Origin: Bradyrhizobium macuxiense
Lineage (GTDB): Bacteria; Pseudomonadota; Alphaproteobacteria; Rhizobiales; Xanthobacteraceae
Assembly (NCBI RefSeq): GCF_007993935.1
Contig: NZ_VITY01000008.1
Coordinates: forward strand, 62,001 to 126,000
DNA length: 64,000 nucleotides
Direction of reading: 5' to 3'
This document shows positions 7,737 to 19,700 of this stretch, piece by piece. The position numbers and the translations under genes were made by a program. The notes beneath the pieces were generated by a model. It was not told the origin of the DNA and did no database searches. It saw only the letters and a list, made by a program, of their open reading frames with translations. Each line of letters opens with the position of its first letter. The stretch's first letter is position 1.

Positions 7737-10112
7737 ATGCAACGCGTAGGCACAGTGGGCCGCTGCCCGACGATCCGTGGCGGCCTCGCAGCCATTTTTG
7801 CCTTGACGTCATTGGGGTTGCTGGCGTCCTGCAATTCCGCGACGGTCGGCGAGAGCGTCGACGCGTCCCAGCTCGACGTCACCGACAAGGTGCGCTCGCT
7901 GGATCTGGCACAGCGCCAGCCGCAACAGGTCAGCGCGCTGGCGGCGACAGGCAGCGGCCAGAGCGGCAGCGTCCGCGCGGCGATGTATGACGGAAGCGAA
8001 GTGACCGGCATCGCGGATGCACGGCCGCAACCCACGTCAAACGGCAATGGCTTCGACCTGAATTTCGAGAGCACGCCGGTGGCGACCGTCGCCAAGGTCG
8101 TGCTCGGCGACATCCTGCATGTCGGCTACACCATCGACCCGCGGGTGCAGGGCACGGTGAGCCTGGTGTCGGTCCGCCCGGTGCCGAAATCCGACATGGT
8201 CTTCGTGCTTGAAAACGCGCTCCGCCTGAGCGGCGTCGTGTTGCTGAAGGATACGTCGGGCTACCGCCTGACGCCGCTCGGCGATGCCGTCGGTGGTGGT
8301 CGCGTCGATGCCGCGGCAGCCAATCCCGAGGCCGGATTCGGCGTCTCGGTGGTCCCCCTGCAATATGTGTCGGCCCAGACCCTGCTGAAGCTGACCGACA
8401 GCTTCGCCACCCGGGCCGGCTCGGTTCGTGCCGATACATCGCGCAATCTGCTTCTGATCCAGGGCACTGGCGCCGAGCGCCGCACCGCCGTCGACACCGT
8501 GCTCAGCTTCGACGTCGACTGGATGCGCGGCCAGTCCGTCGGCATCTTCCCGATCTCGAGCGGCTCGCCCGCGCCAGTCATTGCCGAGCTGGAGAAGATC
8601 GTCGATTCCGGCGAGAACGGCCTCAGCCAGAACGTCATCAAGTTCATGCCGATCCAGCGCCTCAACGCGGTGCTGGTGGTGACCAAGAAGCCGGAGATGC
8701 TGCACACGGCTGCGACCTGGATCAAGCGCCTCGACCGCAACGACACCGCGCGCACCTCGGTCCATGTCTACCGCGTCAAATATGGCGATGCGCGCCAGAT
8801 CGCGCGGGTTCTGACCGACATGTTCCTCGGCGGCTCGTCCGGCAATTTGCTCGACAGCGCCGACAGCCAGCTCGCGCCCGGCTCCGGCACCTCGTCGACG
8901 TCAAGCGTCGCCGACCGTCTCTCGCTGAACAACAACAATGGCGCGAGTTCGGGCGTGAACGGCTTCGCAAACCGCGGCACGTCGGGGACGGGCCAGGGCC
9001 TCGGCCAGGGATTTGGCGCCGGCGGACAGTCCAACAATCCCAACAATCAAGGCCAGGGCAACAATGCCGCGCTGGATGCCGGACGCGGCGCGTCGGGCTC
9101 CGGCAACGGCCAGCCCGTCATGCAGGACGTGCGGATCACGCCCGATGTCGTGAACAACAATCTCCTGATCTATGCCGACCAGGCCAACTATCGCATCATC
9201 GAGGCGACGCTGGTGCAGATCGACGAGCCGCAGCTCCAGGTCGCGATCGACGCGACGATCGCCGAGGTCACACTCAACAACACCCTGTCCTATGGCGTGC
9301 AGACCTATCTCACCAGCCGGAGCCTCGGCCTGAAGCCGAACATGGGCTCGTTCACGGGCACCCAGGCCACCACGGCGCCCGCGACCACCACGGACGCGAC
9401 CACCGGCGTCGCGACCGTCGCCGGCTCAGTCACCAATGCCTTCATCAACCGCGCCTTCCCGGGCTTCAACTTCCTGGTCGGGTCCGAGACGCAGCCGAGC
9501 TTCATCCTGGATGCGCTGCATGCCGTCACCAGCGTCAAGGTGCTCTCCAATCCGTCGCTGGTCGTGATCAACAACCAGGTCGCGACCCTGCAGGTCGGCG
9601 ACGTCGTCCCGGTGTCGACCGGCAGCGCGACGGTGCTGACCACGAGCAACACGGTAGTCAACACCATCGACTATCGCAACACCGGCATCATCCTGAAGGT
9701 CTCGCCGCGCGTCAGCGTCAACGGCACCGTGCGGCTCGATATCGAGCAGGAGATCAGCAACGTTCCGCAGAGCAGCACGGTGAACCTGACACCGACCGTG
9801 TCTGAGCGGCGGGTCAAGAGCCAGATCTCGGTCGCCAATGGCCAGACCGTGCTGCTGGCGGGCCTGATCAGCGAACAGCAGAGCGGCGCCCGCAATGCGC
9901 TTCCGGTGCTTGACCAGATCCCCGGCCTCGGCGATGCCTTCGGGCATCAGAGTAACGGCACCCAGCGCACCGAGCTGATCATCTTCATCCGCCCGCAGAT
10001 CATCCGCAACGGTTCCGACGCCCAGACCGTGGCCGAGGAGCTTCGCTCGAAATTGCGCGGCAGCATCGCGACGACAACGACCAATGCGCCGATCACCACC
10101 AGCTATCACTGA
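7737..10112 (+). CDS. gspD: Type II secretion secretin GspD (lipoprotein)
   Basis: GspD forms the outer-membrane secretin channel of the T2SS. It has 791 residues. The signal peptide ends in a lipobox (L-A-S-C, Cys32), so the secretin is probably lipidated and may not need a separate pilotin (inference). N0/N1-type domains follow (FDLNFESTPVATVAKVVLGD, then VHVYRVKYGDARQIARVL). The N2/N3 region is interrupted by an Asn/Gly/Ser/Gln-rich insertion of about 95 residues (~363-458). The conserved secretin core spans about 590-770 (NTGIILKVSPRV; then VANGQTVLLAGLISEQ; then TELIIFIRPQII). It starts with ATG preceded by GAAGGG and is divergent from gspE. Confidence 0.96.
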   Translation: MQRVGTVGRCPTIRGGLAAIFALTSLGLLASCNSATVGESVDASQLDVTDKVRSLDLAQRQPQQVSALAATGSGQSGSVRAAMYDGSEVTGIADARPQPTSNGNGFDLNFESTPVATVAKVVLGDILHVGYTIDPRVQGTVSLVSVRPVPKSDMVFVLENALRLSGVVLLKDTSGYRLTPLGDAVGGGRVDAAAANPEAGFGVSVVPLQYVSAQTLLKLTDSFATRAGSVRADTSRNLLLIQGTGAERRTAVDTVLSFDVDWMRGQSVGIFPISSGSPAPVIAELEKIVDSGENGLSQNVIKFMPIQRLNAVLVVTKKPEMLHTAATWIKRLDRNDTARTSVHVYRVKYGDARQIARVLTDMFLGGSSGNLLDSADSQLAPGSGTSSTSSVADRLSLNNNNGASSGVNGFANRGTSGTGQGLGQGFGAGGQSNNPNNQGQGNNAALDAGRGASGSGNGQPVMQDVRITPDVVNNNLLIYADQANYRIIEATLVQIDEPQLQVAIDATIAEVTLNNTLSYGVQTYLTSRSLGLKPNMGSFTGTQATTAPATTTDATTGVATVAGSVTNAFINRAFPGFNFLVGSETQPSFILDALHAVTSVKVLSNPSLVVINNQVATLQVGDVVPVSTGSATVLTTSNTVVNTIDYRNTGIILKVSPRVSVNGTVRLDIEQEISNVPQSSTVNLTPTVSERRVKSQISVANGQTVLLAGLISEQQSGARNALPVLDQIPGLGDAFGHQSNGTQRTELIIFIRPQIIRNGSDAQTVAEELRSKLRGSIATTTTNAPITTSYH

Positions 10113-10119
10113 GCCTGAC

Positions 10120-10662
10120 ATGGGCGCACGTAACCCTTTCACATCGCGCAAGGCGCTCTGCGCCTCGCTTGCCGTCGCGCTTTGGGCGATGACCGCATCC
10201 GTCGCGAGCGCCGACGGCGTCGCGCGCGGCGCGGCCGCCTTCCATCGCGGCGACTATGTCAGGGCGGCTCGGGAGCTCGCGCCCGCCGCCGAGCGCGGCA
10301 ACCCAAGAGCGCTCGGCTTGCTCGGCTTCATGTATGAGCACGGCTTCGGCGTCCCGCAGGCCTACGCCGCTGCCGCCGACCTCTACTATCGCGGCGCCGT
10401 GCAGGGCGATCCGTTCGCGCAAGCCCAGCTCGGCCTGATCTATGACAAGGGCCACGGCGTCCCGACCGATTTTGTGCTGGCCTACAAATGGCTCAATCTG
10501 GCGGCGGCCCGCGCTGGCGGGCGGCAGCGTGACGCCTATCTCAGGTTCCGCGATGCAGTCGCATCGAAACTCTCGACCTATGAGATCATTGCCGGCCAGC
10601 GGTTTGCATTGGAATGGGTCCCGGACCGGCCGGCGCCGGATGTGCACCTGACGGTCAGGTAA
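10120..10662 (+). CDS. Secreted Sel1-repeat (SLR/TPR-like) protein
   Basis: This 180-residue protein has a clear signal peptide (ALCASLAVALWAMTASVASA, cleavage near residue 31) and at least two Sel1-like repeats. One is around residues 58-93 (PRALGLLGFMYEHGFGVPQ) and the next is around 94-129 (FAQAQLGLIYDKGHGVPTD, then AYKWLNLAAARA). Such repeats act as protein-binding scaffolds. It starts seven bases after gspD and is very likely co-transcribed with it, so a periplasmic accessory role in secretin assembly or substrate handling is plausible (inference). The ATG at 10120 gives the signal peptide; the longer in-frame reading starts inside gspD and was rejected. Confidence 0.85.
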   Translation: MGARNPFTSRKALCASLAVALWAMTASVASADGVARGAAAFHRGDYVRAARELAPAAERGNPRALGLLGFMYEHGFGVPQAYAAAADLYYRGAVQGDPFAQAQLGLIYDKGHGVPTDFVLAYKWLNLAAARAGGRQRDAYLRFRDAVASKLSTYEIIAGQRFALEWVPDRPAPDVHLTVR

Positions 10663-10706
10663 TCAGCGATCGCAAGCCCGCGCTGCGCGCGAGCCGTCGC
10701 AGTCGC

Positions 10707-10736
10707 GCGACAGCGAGATTTGCATCGCGCTGTCGC
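10707..10736. terminator. Candidate convergent terminator hairpin
   Basis: A perfect 9-bp stem (GCGACAGCG / CGCTGTCGC) with a 12-base loop lies between the convergent Sel1-protein and haemagglutinin genes. The following T content is poor (CTCTTC), so Rho-independent function is uncertain. Confidence 0.35.
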
Positions 10737-10767
10737 TCTTCACCTGCCGCGATCCCGCCCCCTGCCC

Positions 10768-13700
10768 TCACCTGCCCGACGAGCCCGTCGCGTCGCCGAG
10801 GCCGATGACCTGGAAGGCGCTGTTCTCGTTGTAGGTCTGTTTCTCGCGCCGCTTGCGCTTCTGCTCCGGCGTCTCCTCCGGCTGGGTCTCGTCATCGCCA
10901 CCACCGCCGCCGCCGTAGCCCATGACTTCGACCATGATGATCGAGGGCTGGTCGTTGGTCTTTGGCGGAGGCGGCGCGGCCTGCTGGCTGGCTGCGGTGG
11001 TGTTCGACGCGGCCGTCAGCGCGCCGACAGGCGGGCCCTGCACCACCGGAACGCCGGTCGAGGTGCCCTGCACCTGGATGTTGGCGGCGTTGACCACCTG
11101 CAGCGCTGCGAGGTTGACGTTGCCCGAGACACGGATGCCGGCTTCGCCTGCGTCGATGGTGCCGAGCGGCGCGATCAGGTCGATGTTTCCGGGTGGCACT
11201 TCGGGAATCGGATTGAGCGTCGCGATGCCCGCGCCTGTCGACGGCACGCTCGGCGACAGCTTGACGCTGCCATAGGGGTCGTAGGTGCGCTTGGGCGGCG
11301 TGAAGATCGTCGTCGTCTTCGAGCCGCGGCCGGCGTTGATGTCGCCGGTCGCCGACCACGCGATGATATTGCCGCCGAACGTCGTCATGATGCGGCTCTG
11401 GCCAAGCAGCACGCTGCCGAGCGAATAGACGTCGATGTCACCTTGCCCTTGCGTGATCAGGCCCGCGCCGGCGCCCGGCGTCACGCCCTCGACCCCGATG
11501 ATCGTCTGTCCGCCGGGATTGAGGATCTGGATGTCGCCGCCGAACTGCGTCTGAATGCCGGCATCGGCCAGATACGTGGTGCCGTCGCTCTTCTTGGCAA
11601 CGCCGCTGAACAGGGTGATGTTGCCCGAATACGGGACTGGATTGCCTGACGCATCCTGATCCGGGAACAGCGTGGCGATCGCCTGACGGCCACGCAGATA
11701 GCTGCCATGGCGATTGCTGTCCCTGTTGTTGTATTCGCGGCCGCCTTCCCTCAACTCCGCATAGTAGACCTGGCGGACAAACACGCCCTGCTGCTCCATC
11801 GGCAGCGTCAGGAAGAAGCTGAGCGCATCGTCCTTCGTGCCTGTGAAGACGTAGAGCTGGCCGTGATGCGAATAGTTCCGGCTCGGCGAGAAGCGGTCGC
11901 GCAGCCAGTCGTACAATTCGTCGGCGTAGGTCTTTGCCACCTTGCCGCTGCCTGCGAGCGGCCGACCGTCGCCGGGGAGCTGGTTCGCAGCATTGAAGTA
12001 CAGCCTGGCGAAATCGGTATAGTCGGGGCCGCCGGCGCCGACACCCGCGATCGTGACGATGCCCGCACCGCCCGTGGTGTTGGATTGATTGACGATATCG
12101 CCGACGCTGACCAGCGAGCCGTAGTAGCCCTGGTACAGGTTGCGGCCGGCCTGCAGCTGCAGCAGACCTGGGCCGGCAACGATGACCGATTGATAGAAGA
12201 TATCGCGGCCGGCCTGCATCAGGGAGATGTCGTTCGGCCCGTTGTTCAGGAATACGCTGGCCACCGGACCGGTGCCGACGATATCGCGACCGGCGATCAC
12301 CTCGAACGGCTTGGCCGCGGTGTACCAGATGCCGTGGGTGGGAGTGAAACCCGACGAGGCAGATCGCGATTTTGGCTGTGCCTGTCCAAGCGTCAGATCC
12401 GCAATGTCGACACCGGCATAGACCAGAGCCGGCTGGCTGTCGCCGGCATGCAGGTTGGAGATCGGCAGATCCTCGCCAAAGGCGATTGGACTTAGCGAAT
12501 TGTCGCGGAAACCGGCGTTGGCCCAGGCGTTGTTGGTACCGCCGCCGCCGGTGCCTGTGCTGAAGACGGGATTGAACGGCGTCGCCAGCGTGTTCATGCC
12601 CGCGCCGGACATCGCAACCACCTGGCTGGTGCCGTAGATCGAACCCGCCGCCAGCAGTTCGAGCTGGCCGAGCGGCGATGGGATCAGCTCGATCGCCGCA
12701 GCGCCCTCCGAGAACCTGACATCGCCGTTGGCGGCTGCAACAATCAGCGTTCCCGGGAAGAAGCCGGTGCCGCTGCCGGAGATGCCGTTCAACACCGCCG
12801 CGTCGCCGCCGGCCGCGTAAAGATTGATCCCGGTCGACGCCGTCCACAATGTGAAGTTCGACTGCCCGTGGCTCTTCAGCGTCGTGCTGCCGTCCGCATT
12901 CCGCACCGTGTAGGCGATGCCGTTCAGATCGACCTGCGCGGCCATGCCCGCATCACCTGCACCGCCCAGCACCACGTCGCCGCGCGCGACGATACTGATG
13001 CTGCCGTCACCCGGTATGAACAGCGGACCGATGCCGAGCGAACGCTTGAAGACGTTTGGATCGACCGCGCGCGGATCGTACGAAACGATCGAGGATCCCC
13101 AGGTATTCTGAGCCATCGCACCGACGGAGCCGGCACTGACGGTGATGTTGCCGCGCAGATCGGTGATCGACCCGTAATAGTCCCCTGACGGTCCGTAAGG
13201 GGTGGTCGGGATCACCGGATTCAATCCGCCGCCCACCTTCACGACAAGGTTGCCACCACCGGTCGCCACCAGCGTGCCGTTTGGCAGAACGCGGCCCGTC
13301 GAGGCGACCGCAAGATCAAGGCCGGTCGAGCTGTTGCCGGTCACGCCGGCATTGCGGCCCGCGATCAGGGTCAGGTTGCCGCCACCAAGCGTGCCGATGC
13401 CCTGGAAGCCGATGAGTTGCTGGGCGTCGACCCATGGACTGGTGTTGGCAAAGGAGCCGAAGTTGATCCACCATGCGGCCGGATCGGCAGAGGAGCCGCC
13501 TCCTTGCAGCCGGAGCCAGTTGGCCGGCAGATTGGAGGCGACGAAGCGGATGTTGTTGTCGGCGATCTGAATCTGGCCGGTGATATCGAGTTGCGCGGTA
13601 AGCATGAGATCACCGCCATGTTCGGGATACCATGCATGCGAGCCACCTCCGCTGCTGACGCCGACGAGATCGTAGGGATTGGCGCCGCCAGGTGCCAGGA

Positions 13701-16700
13701 TCGGCGCCGACTGGGTCCCCGCAGTGTAGACGCCATACGGCGTGGCTTCGCTGAAATTGCTGCCGGCACGCAAATCGAGGCTGCCGGTGCCGGTGCGAAG
13801 CACACTGAAGAACGTCGCGTTCAGCGTGTCGTTGTAGGCCGGATCGCTCAGCGTCAGGTTGCCGCTCCCGTTCAGCGCCTGCGTCGTCTGCAACGCGCGC
13901 TGGTCGGCAGCCGCGAGGTCCGCGCCGGCGACGATGCGGATCGATGCGGAGAGCGAGCCCGCCGCCAGCATGGGCGCTGCCGCGGACGTGGCGGGGACGC
14001 CGGCCATGCCCGGATCGGTCTGCAGCGACAGCCCGACGACGGACGTCTCGACCCCGGTGGGGATATAGAGACGATTCAATAGGGTGCCGAATGGAATGAC
14101 CGTTCCGGAAGGATAGAGGGTGCCGTCGACCGATCGCGGCTGGAAGGCTCCGGGCAGGATGAGCCCACCAGGACGATAGGGGACGGTCCAGCCTCCCGGC
14201 TCGGTCACGGAGACAATATTGCCTGCAACCAGGCGCCAAAGCGCAGCCCCCTGCCGGGCGAAATGGATCGTATCCGTGGACAGGTCAGTCGCGGATATCG
14301 CCGCATAGGTCGGTGACGTGCCGGAGCCCGGCTTGAAGCCATCCGAGATGCTTCCATTGATGCTCATGCTGCCGCCGGCACGGATCACGAGCGCCATCGG
14401 CTCGCCGGCACCGTAGGTCGCTGAGTGCGGATCGCGATCCGCACCGGCGCCGTAGCGATATTTGGCAAGGTCGATATCGCCTGATGTCGAGAGATCGCCG
14501 CTCGATGTGATCTGGACGCCCGGCCGCAGGTGGTAGGCGCTGCCGTAAGCCGACAAGCCCGCAACGCGCGTCGCCAACCCGGCGTTGCCCAACGCAGCGC
14601 TGATGAAGGCCGTGCTCGCGGTGTCGTAGCCGTCGAGCGTCGTCTGGCTGATGGTGCTGCCGCCCGGCAGGTCATAGGTCCAGAATGCGTTGAGCGCGAT
14701 ACTGTAGGCGCCTCTGATGTTGAGCGGAGCCGCCGCGTTGATGGCGATATCGCCCGAGGTTTCGCCGGTGCGCTGCGCGTTCAGCACCACGTCGCCATAG
14801 GCGACGCCGTTCGGCGTGGAGATATCCATGGTCGCGCCCGGCGACAGCGTGAGCACGCCGCCCGCCGCGGTCAATTCGATATGGCCGCGGTTCTTCGCCT
14901 CGATCGGCTGGCCGTAGCTGTCGACCTGCAGCACCGTGCCGTGAACATCGAGCACGGCGGTCGGCGCAAGCGCGAGCCCGTTGCCGGCCGAGAGCCGGAT
15001 GGTGCCCGGCGCGGCGCCGGACGCATCGATGCGGCCGGCGACGAACAGGCTGCCATTGTCGACGGCAATCGCGACGTTGCCGGCTCTCACGCCGTCGCCG
15101 ACGACCAGGTCGCCATTCCTGATATCGAAGCCGCGGGCATCGAAGAAGCCACCCTGGGTCAACAGCGCATTGAGCGTGGCGAAATCCGCGCTGGACAGCC
15201 GGCCAGCCGTCACGCTGAAATCGCCGCTGGCGTAGCCATTTGTCGCGGCACCATTGAGCGCGCCGCCGAGCGTGACCGGTCCATTCGCAGCCGCGATGCT
15301 GATCGACCCGGCACCGGCGTTGGTCGCGGAAACATCGATCACGGAGCCGGCAAGCTGCGTCAGACCGCCCTGCGCGCTGTTGAAAATCGCGGTGCCGCCG
15401 AAGCCATAGACGGTTGCCCGCTGGATCGTAGACGGCCGACCAGCCAGATCGACACGGCTTGTGGACCCGAGCACGATATCGCCGGTCGCATTGACGACGA
15501 GCTTGCCGCTCGGCAGCAGGATCGTGCTGCCGATCCCGACGCTGCCGCCGGTCAGGTCGATCTCGGCGCCGGCCACGGTGGAGCTCGCCGTGCTTGCCGC
15601 AAGACCCGCAGGCGCGATCACATTGAGCGCGCGGCCGGCGGCATAGGCCATGATCGATTTCTGCGCGCCGGTGAGCAGCGGCGTCGTCAGCGTCAGGTTG
15701 CCGCCGGTGCCGCTCTGGCCGAATATTGCTGATGGATCCGAGCTCGGCGACTGATAGACGAACAGCTTGCTGTTGCCGGCCGAGATAATCCGGGCGTTGC
15801 CGATGATGTTGACGTTGCCGAAGCCGTAGATCACGCGGTTCGCAGTCGAGGTGTCGAGCGAAGCGAACTGGCCGAAATCGATCTCATCGGCGACGAGGTT
15901 GAACGTGCCGGTTCCGGTGCCCGGCCCGCTCGCGGCGATGGCCGGCGGCGTCGCACCGCTGATGCCGTTCCAGGTGATCTTGCTGGCGGCGATCGTGGAG
16001 CTGTCGCCGGCCGCACCGTAGCCGTAGATCGCCGACGCGTTCAGCACCAGATTGACACCGCTGCCGGTGGCGTCGAGACCGGCGCCGCCGAACAGGTTGA
16101 TCGAATTCGCCGCAGCAAGCGTGATGGTCTTCAACGCCGGCGCGTAATGCAGGGGATCACCGTGGACCAGCGTGTTGAACAGCGCCTGATCGAACAGCAA
16201 GCCGGCTGGTGCGCCGGTCGCTGTGATCGTCGCAGCGTCCCCGATATTGATGGTGCCGACCGCGAGCGAGATGTTGGCCGATCCGAAATGGGCCGTGGGA
16301 TCGATCGTCGAAGCGCCGTTGGTGGAAAGCACCAGCGTCCCTTCGGAATAGAGCGATGCGCCGGCTCCGATGGTAATCGAGCCGTTGCCAGCATTCGAGG
16401 GCAGGAAGTTGACGTCGCCATTGGACAGCGCCAGCACTGTGAGCCGGTTCGACGTATAGCTCATGCCGGTCGATGCGGAATCGAACGGGACTGCGCCCTG
16501 CCCGACGGTGCTGAGTGTCACATTGTTGCCGACGGTGATATTGCTGCCGATGAAGAACATCTCTCCGGCAGAGAGCGAGACACCATCGCGAATGAACAGA
16601 TCGTTCCCCGCCAGGCTGTAGGGCTGATCGAGCAGCAGCGTGCCGTTGTTGATCGTGATGGTTCCGTTGACCAGCAGACGCGGCGCCTTGAGTGCGTTGA

Positions 16701-19700
16701 TATCGGCCGCACTGACCGAGGTACGGGTGTATCCCGGCGTCGGCGCATCAGCATAGATCTCGCCGACATTCATCAGCATCACCTGACCGGCGTTACCACC
16801 CTGCGCGCCCTGGAACAGCGCCGTGCCGTTGAACATGAGCGCGGGACCGGCCGGAGTGGCGCCCGGTATCTCGAACTGGATCTCGAGCGTCTTGCCATCG
16901 CTCGGCAGCAGCGGACGCACGCCGCCGAATTGCGTCACGCCGGCAAGCAGGAAGTCGCTGTAATTCTGCTCGTTGAATTGCGAATATTTGCGAACGGAAG
17001 TGCCCGCAGTGATCAGCGCCGTCACCGGCAGGCTGCCCCGGATCGCGGTGTTGGCGATGCCGGTGGTGACCGCAGCGGCGTAGGTGCCGTTGCCGATCGT
17101 GATCGGATTGCCGGCCAGGGTCGTGGTGCTGGCCCCGAGCTCGACGCGATATGCGCCGGGCAGCAGCGCATAGTTTGACGGCAGCAGCGTGTATGTCCCC
17201 GCCGGCAGTCCCGGGACGCCGGACGGAATGGTGACCTGCTGACCAATCACGGGATCACCGGCGCCATTCTCGGGCGCAATCGGCGCGTAGGCGGACCCAT
17301 AGCCAGGCAGGATGGCGTAGACCTTGTCGGTCGCCTTGCTGACAGGCGTCGCGGGATTGGCGTTGACGAGCGGCGTGTTGATCACGTTGACCGAGCCGCC
17401 GCGTCCGGAGACGAAGCCCGCACCGGTGAGCGTGCCGCCCCCCGACAAATCCAGGATCGCGCCGCTCGCGACGTTGATCGACTGTCCATCGAGCACGATT
17501 CCGGTTTGCGGCGCGTTGTTGGGCAGGCCGATCGTGCGAACGGCGCCGCCGTTATAGTTGTAGGTAACGCCGTCGATCGTACCGCCATAGGGGATGGTCA
17601 GGCCCGCCATCGAGACCGAGGTCAGGCTGCCCGGCAGCAGATCGAGCCGGGGCGTAAAGACGGGCCAGCCCACGCCGAAGGTCAGGAGCCCGAGCGGCGC
17701 ACGGACGATACCGCCTTGCTCGATCACCGGCGCCTGGAATGCGAGCTGGCCGAACACGGACAGCGGCGCATCCGGAACGGTGCCGGTGGTGCGTCCGATG
17801 GTCAGCGTCGTTGCCGGATCGGGATTTCCACTGCCTGCGATGACGGTCGCTACGGCATTGGTCGCCGGATAGATCTGCGCGGCAAGGAGTTCCAGATTGC
17901 CGCCGGTCGACAGCTGGGTCGCGATCACTCCGGGCATCGACAGGAAACGGATGTCGCCTTGGCTGACGAGCTTGGTCGACTGGAATCCCGGCGCATACAT
18001 GTTGTTCGGCGAACGCGCCGAAAAACCGACGAGGCCCTGGATGTCGATCTGATTTGCGTCGGCCTCGAACGTCGCGGTGGTCGGCGATGCCGTACCGCCG
18101 GGATTGCGTATGCTTCCACTGATGGTCCCATCCGGGACGTTGGCTTGCGGCTCGCGGAACAGGATGTAGGGCGCCGACACGCGCACATTGCCGGTCGTCG
18201 CCGGCATCGAGGGATCGATCGGCCCGGAAACCGGAGCACCCGACGTGAACGCTGCCGCCGTCAGCGTCAGGCTGCGGCCCAGCGCCAGCGAGACATTGCC
18301 CGAGAACTGCATGTAATCGCCGGACGTCAGCGTGAGACTGTCAAACCCGCCGGCCTTCGCCATGTCGGCGCTCACCGTGGCCTGACCGAACTGCAGATGC
18401 GGCGCGCCGGTTCCGGGGGCGATATCGTCCGGCAGCAAGGAAGCCTGACGCCCCTGCACCACGGTCATCACACTTGGAACGATCACATTGGACGGCGCCG
18501 TACCGTTGGGGAAATAATTCTGGTCGAAATTCGGCGTGGTGAGCGCGATCGACAGGTTGCCGCCGGCGGCATTGCTGCCGCCGGAAAAGGCGTGCATCTC
18601 GCCGTCGAGATAGAGACCGCTCTGCGACGCCAGCGTAATGGAGCCGCCATTGGTCGGCATGATCTGCGGCCTGCTGGCCGACGCCGCGCCACCCGCGGCA
18701 AGGTCGATCGCAACCCGGGTCCCGTCGGCATTGAGTTCGGCGCGCGGGCGCACGACCACGAAGGCACCGCCACCGTTGATGGTGATGGAGCCGCCGTCGC
18801 TCGCTCGCCCGAATAGACGTCCTGCTGTATCGGACGCCTGATAGATCGAGCCCGAGACATCGAGCTTGGCCGCAGCATCGAGCCAGATCGAAACGCCGCG
18901 GCCGTTGCCATTCAGGTCGAAATTACGGGCCGCATCAACCTTCGCGCTGTAGGCGTCGTTGGTCAGATTGATGCTGCCGCCATGCGCGGTGAGACTGCCG
19001 AACACGCTGATCTGGCCGAAGGCATCGAGCGTGATGCTCTGGCCCGGATCGACGCTGACCGAGGCGCCGTCGCCAACCACGATCGCGCCGCCGCCGACGA
19101 GCGGACCGCCCCCGGACTTCAGGAGCGAGCGCAACGTAAGGCTTACGCCGCCGCGTTGAGCGATCGTGGCCTTGACCGGATCCGCGGTGAACAGCGGCGG
19201 CGTCCACAACATCAACGCCGACGACGGGTCACCGCCGGAAGGTGCAGCATAGCTGCTCGCCGTGAACCGGTAGACCGGCATCGACGCCGCAACCACGGTG
19301 TTGTTGGCCACCACGACACCCAACCCGCCATTGATGTCGTAGTTCGAGAATCCGGCGGTGAAGAACGAGTACTGCAACGCAGGCGCAGGCTCGATCGCCA
19401 CGGTTTGCGGCAACACCGTCGCCGTCGGAATAATGGTTCCGACCGGGTAGGTCATCGGCGTCGAGTAAACCGTTCCGGCTGCGTAGGTGACCTGATAAGG
19501 CCTGACCGGGAGGCCGTTCGGGAAGATGTCAGAGGGAACGAGCGTGCCGGCCGGAATTTTCCCGCTTCCCGACCAGTTGGTGATGACCGAGCCAGCAGGC
19601 AGGATCGAGGAGCCGCACGGCCATCCACCGTAGCAGCCATTGCTCGTATTCGCATACAGTCCGGGCGGCACCTGCCAATCCGCGCCAGTTGGTCCGCTGG

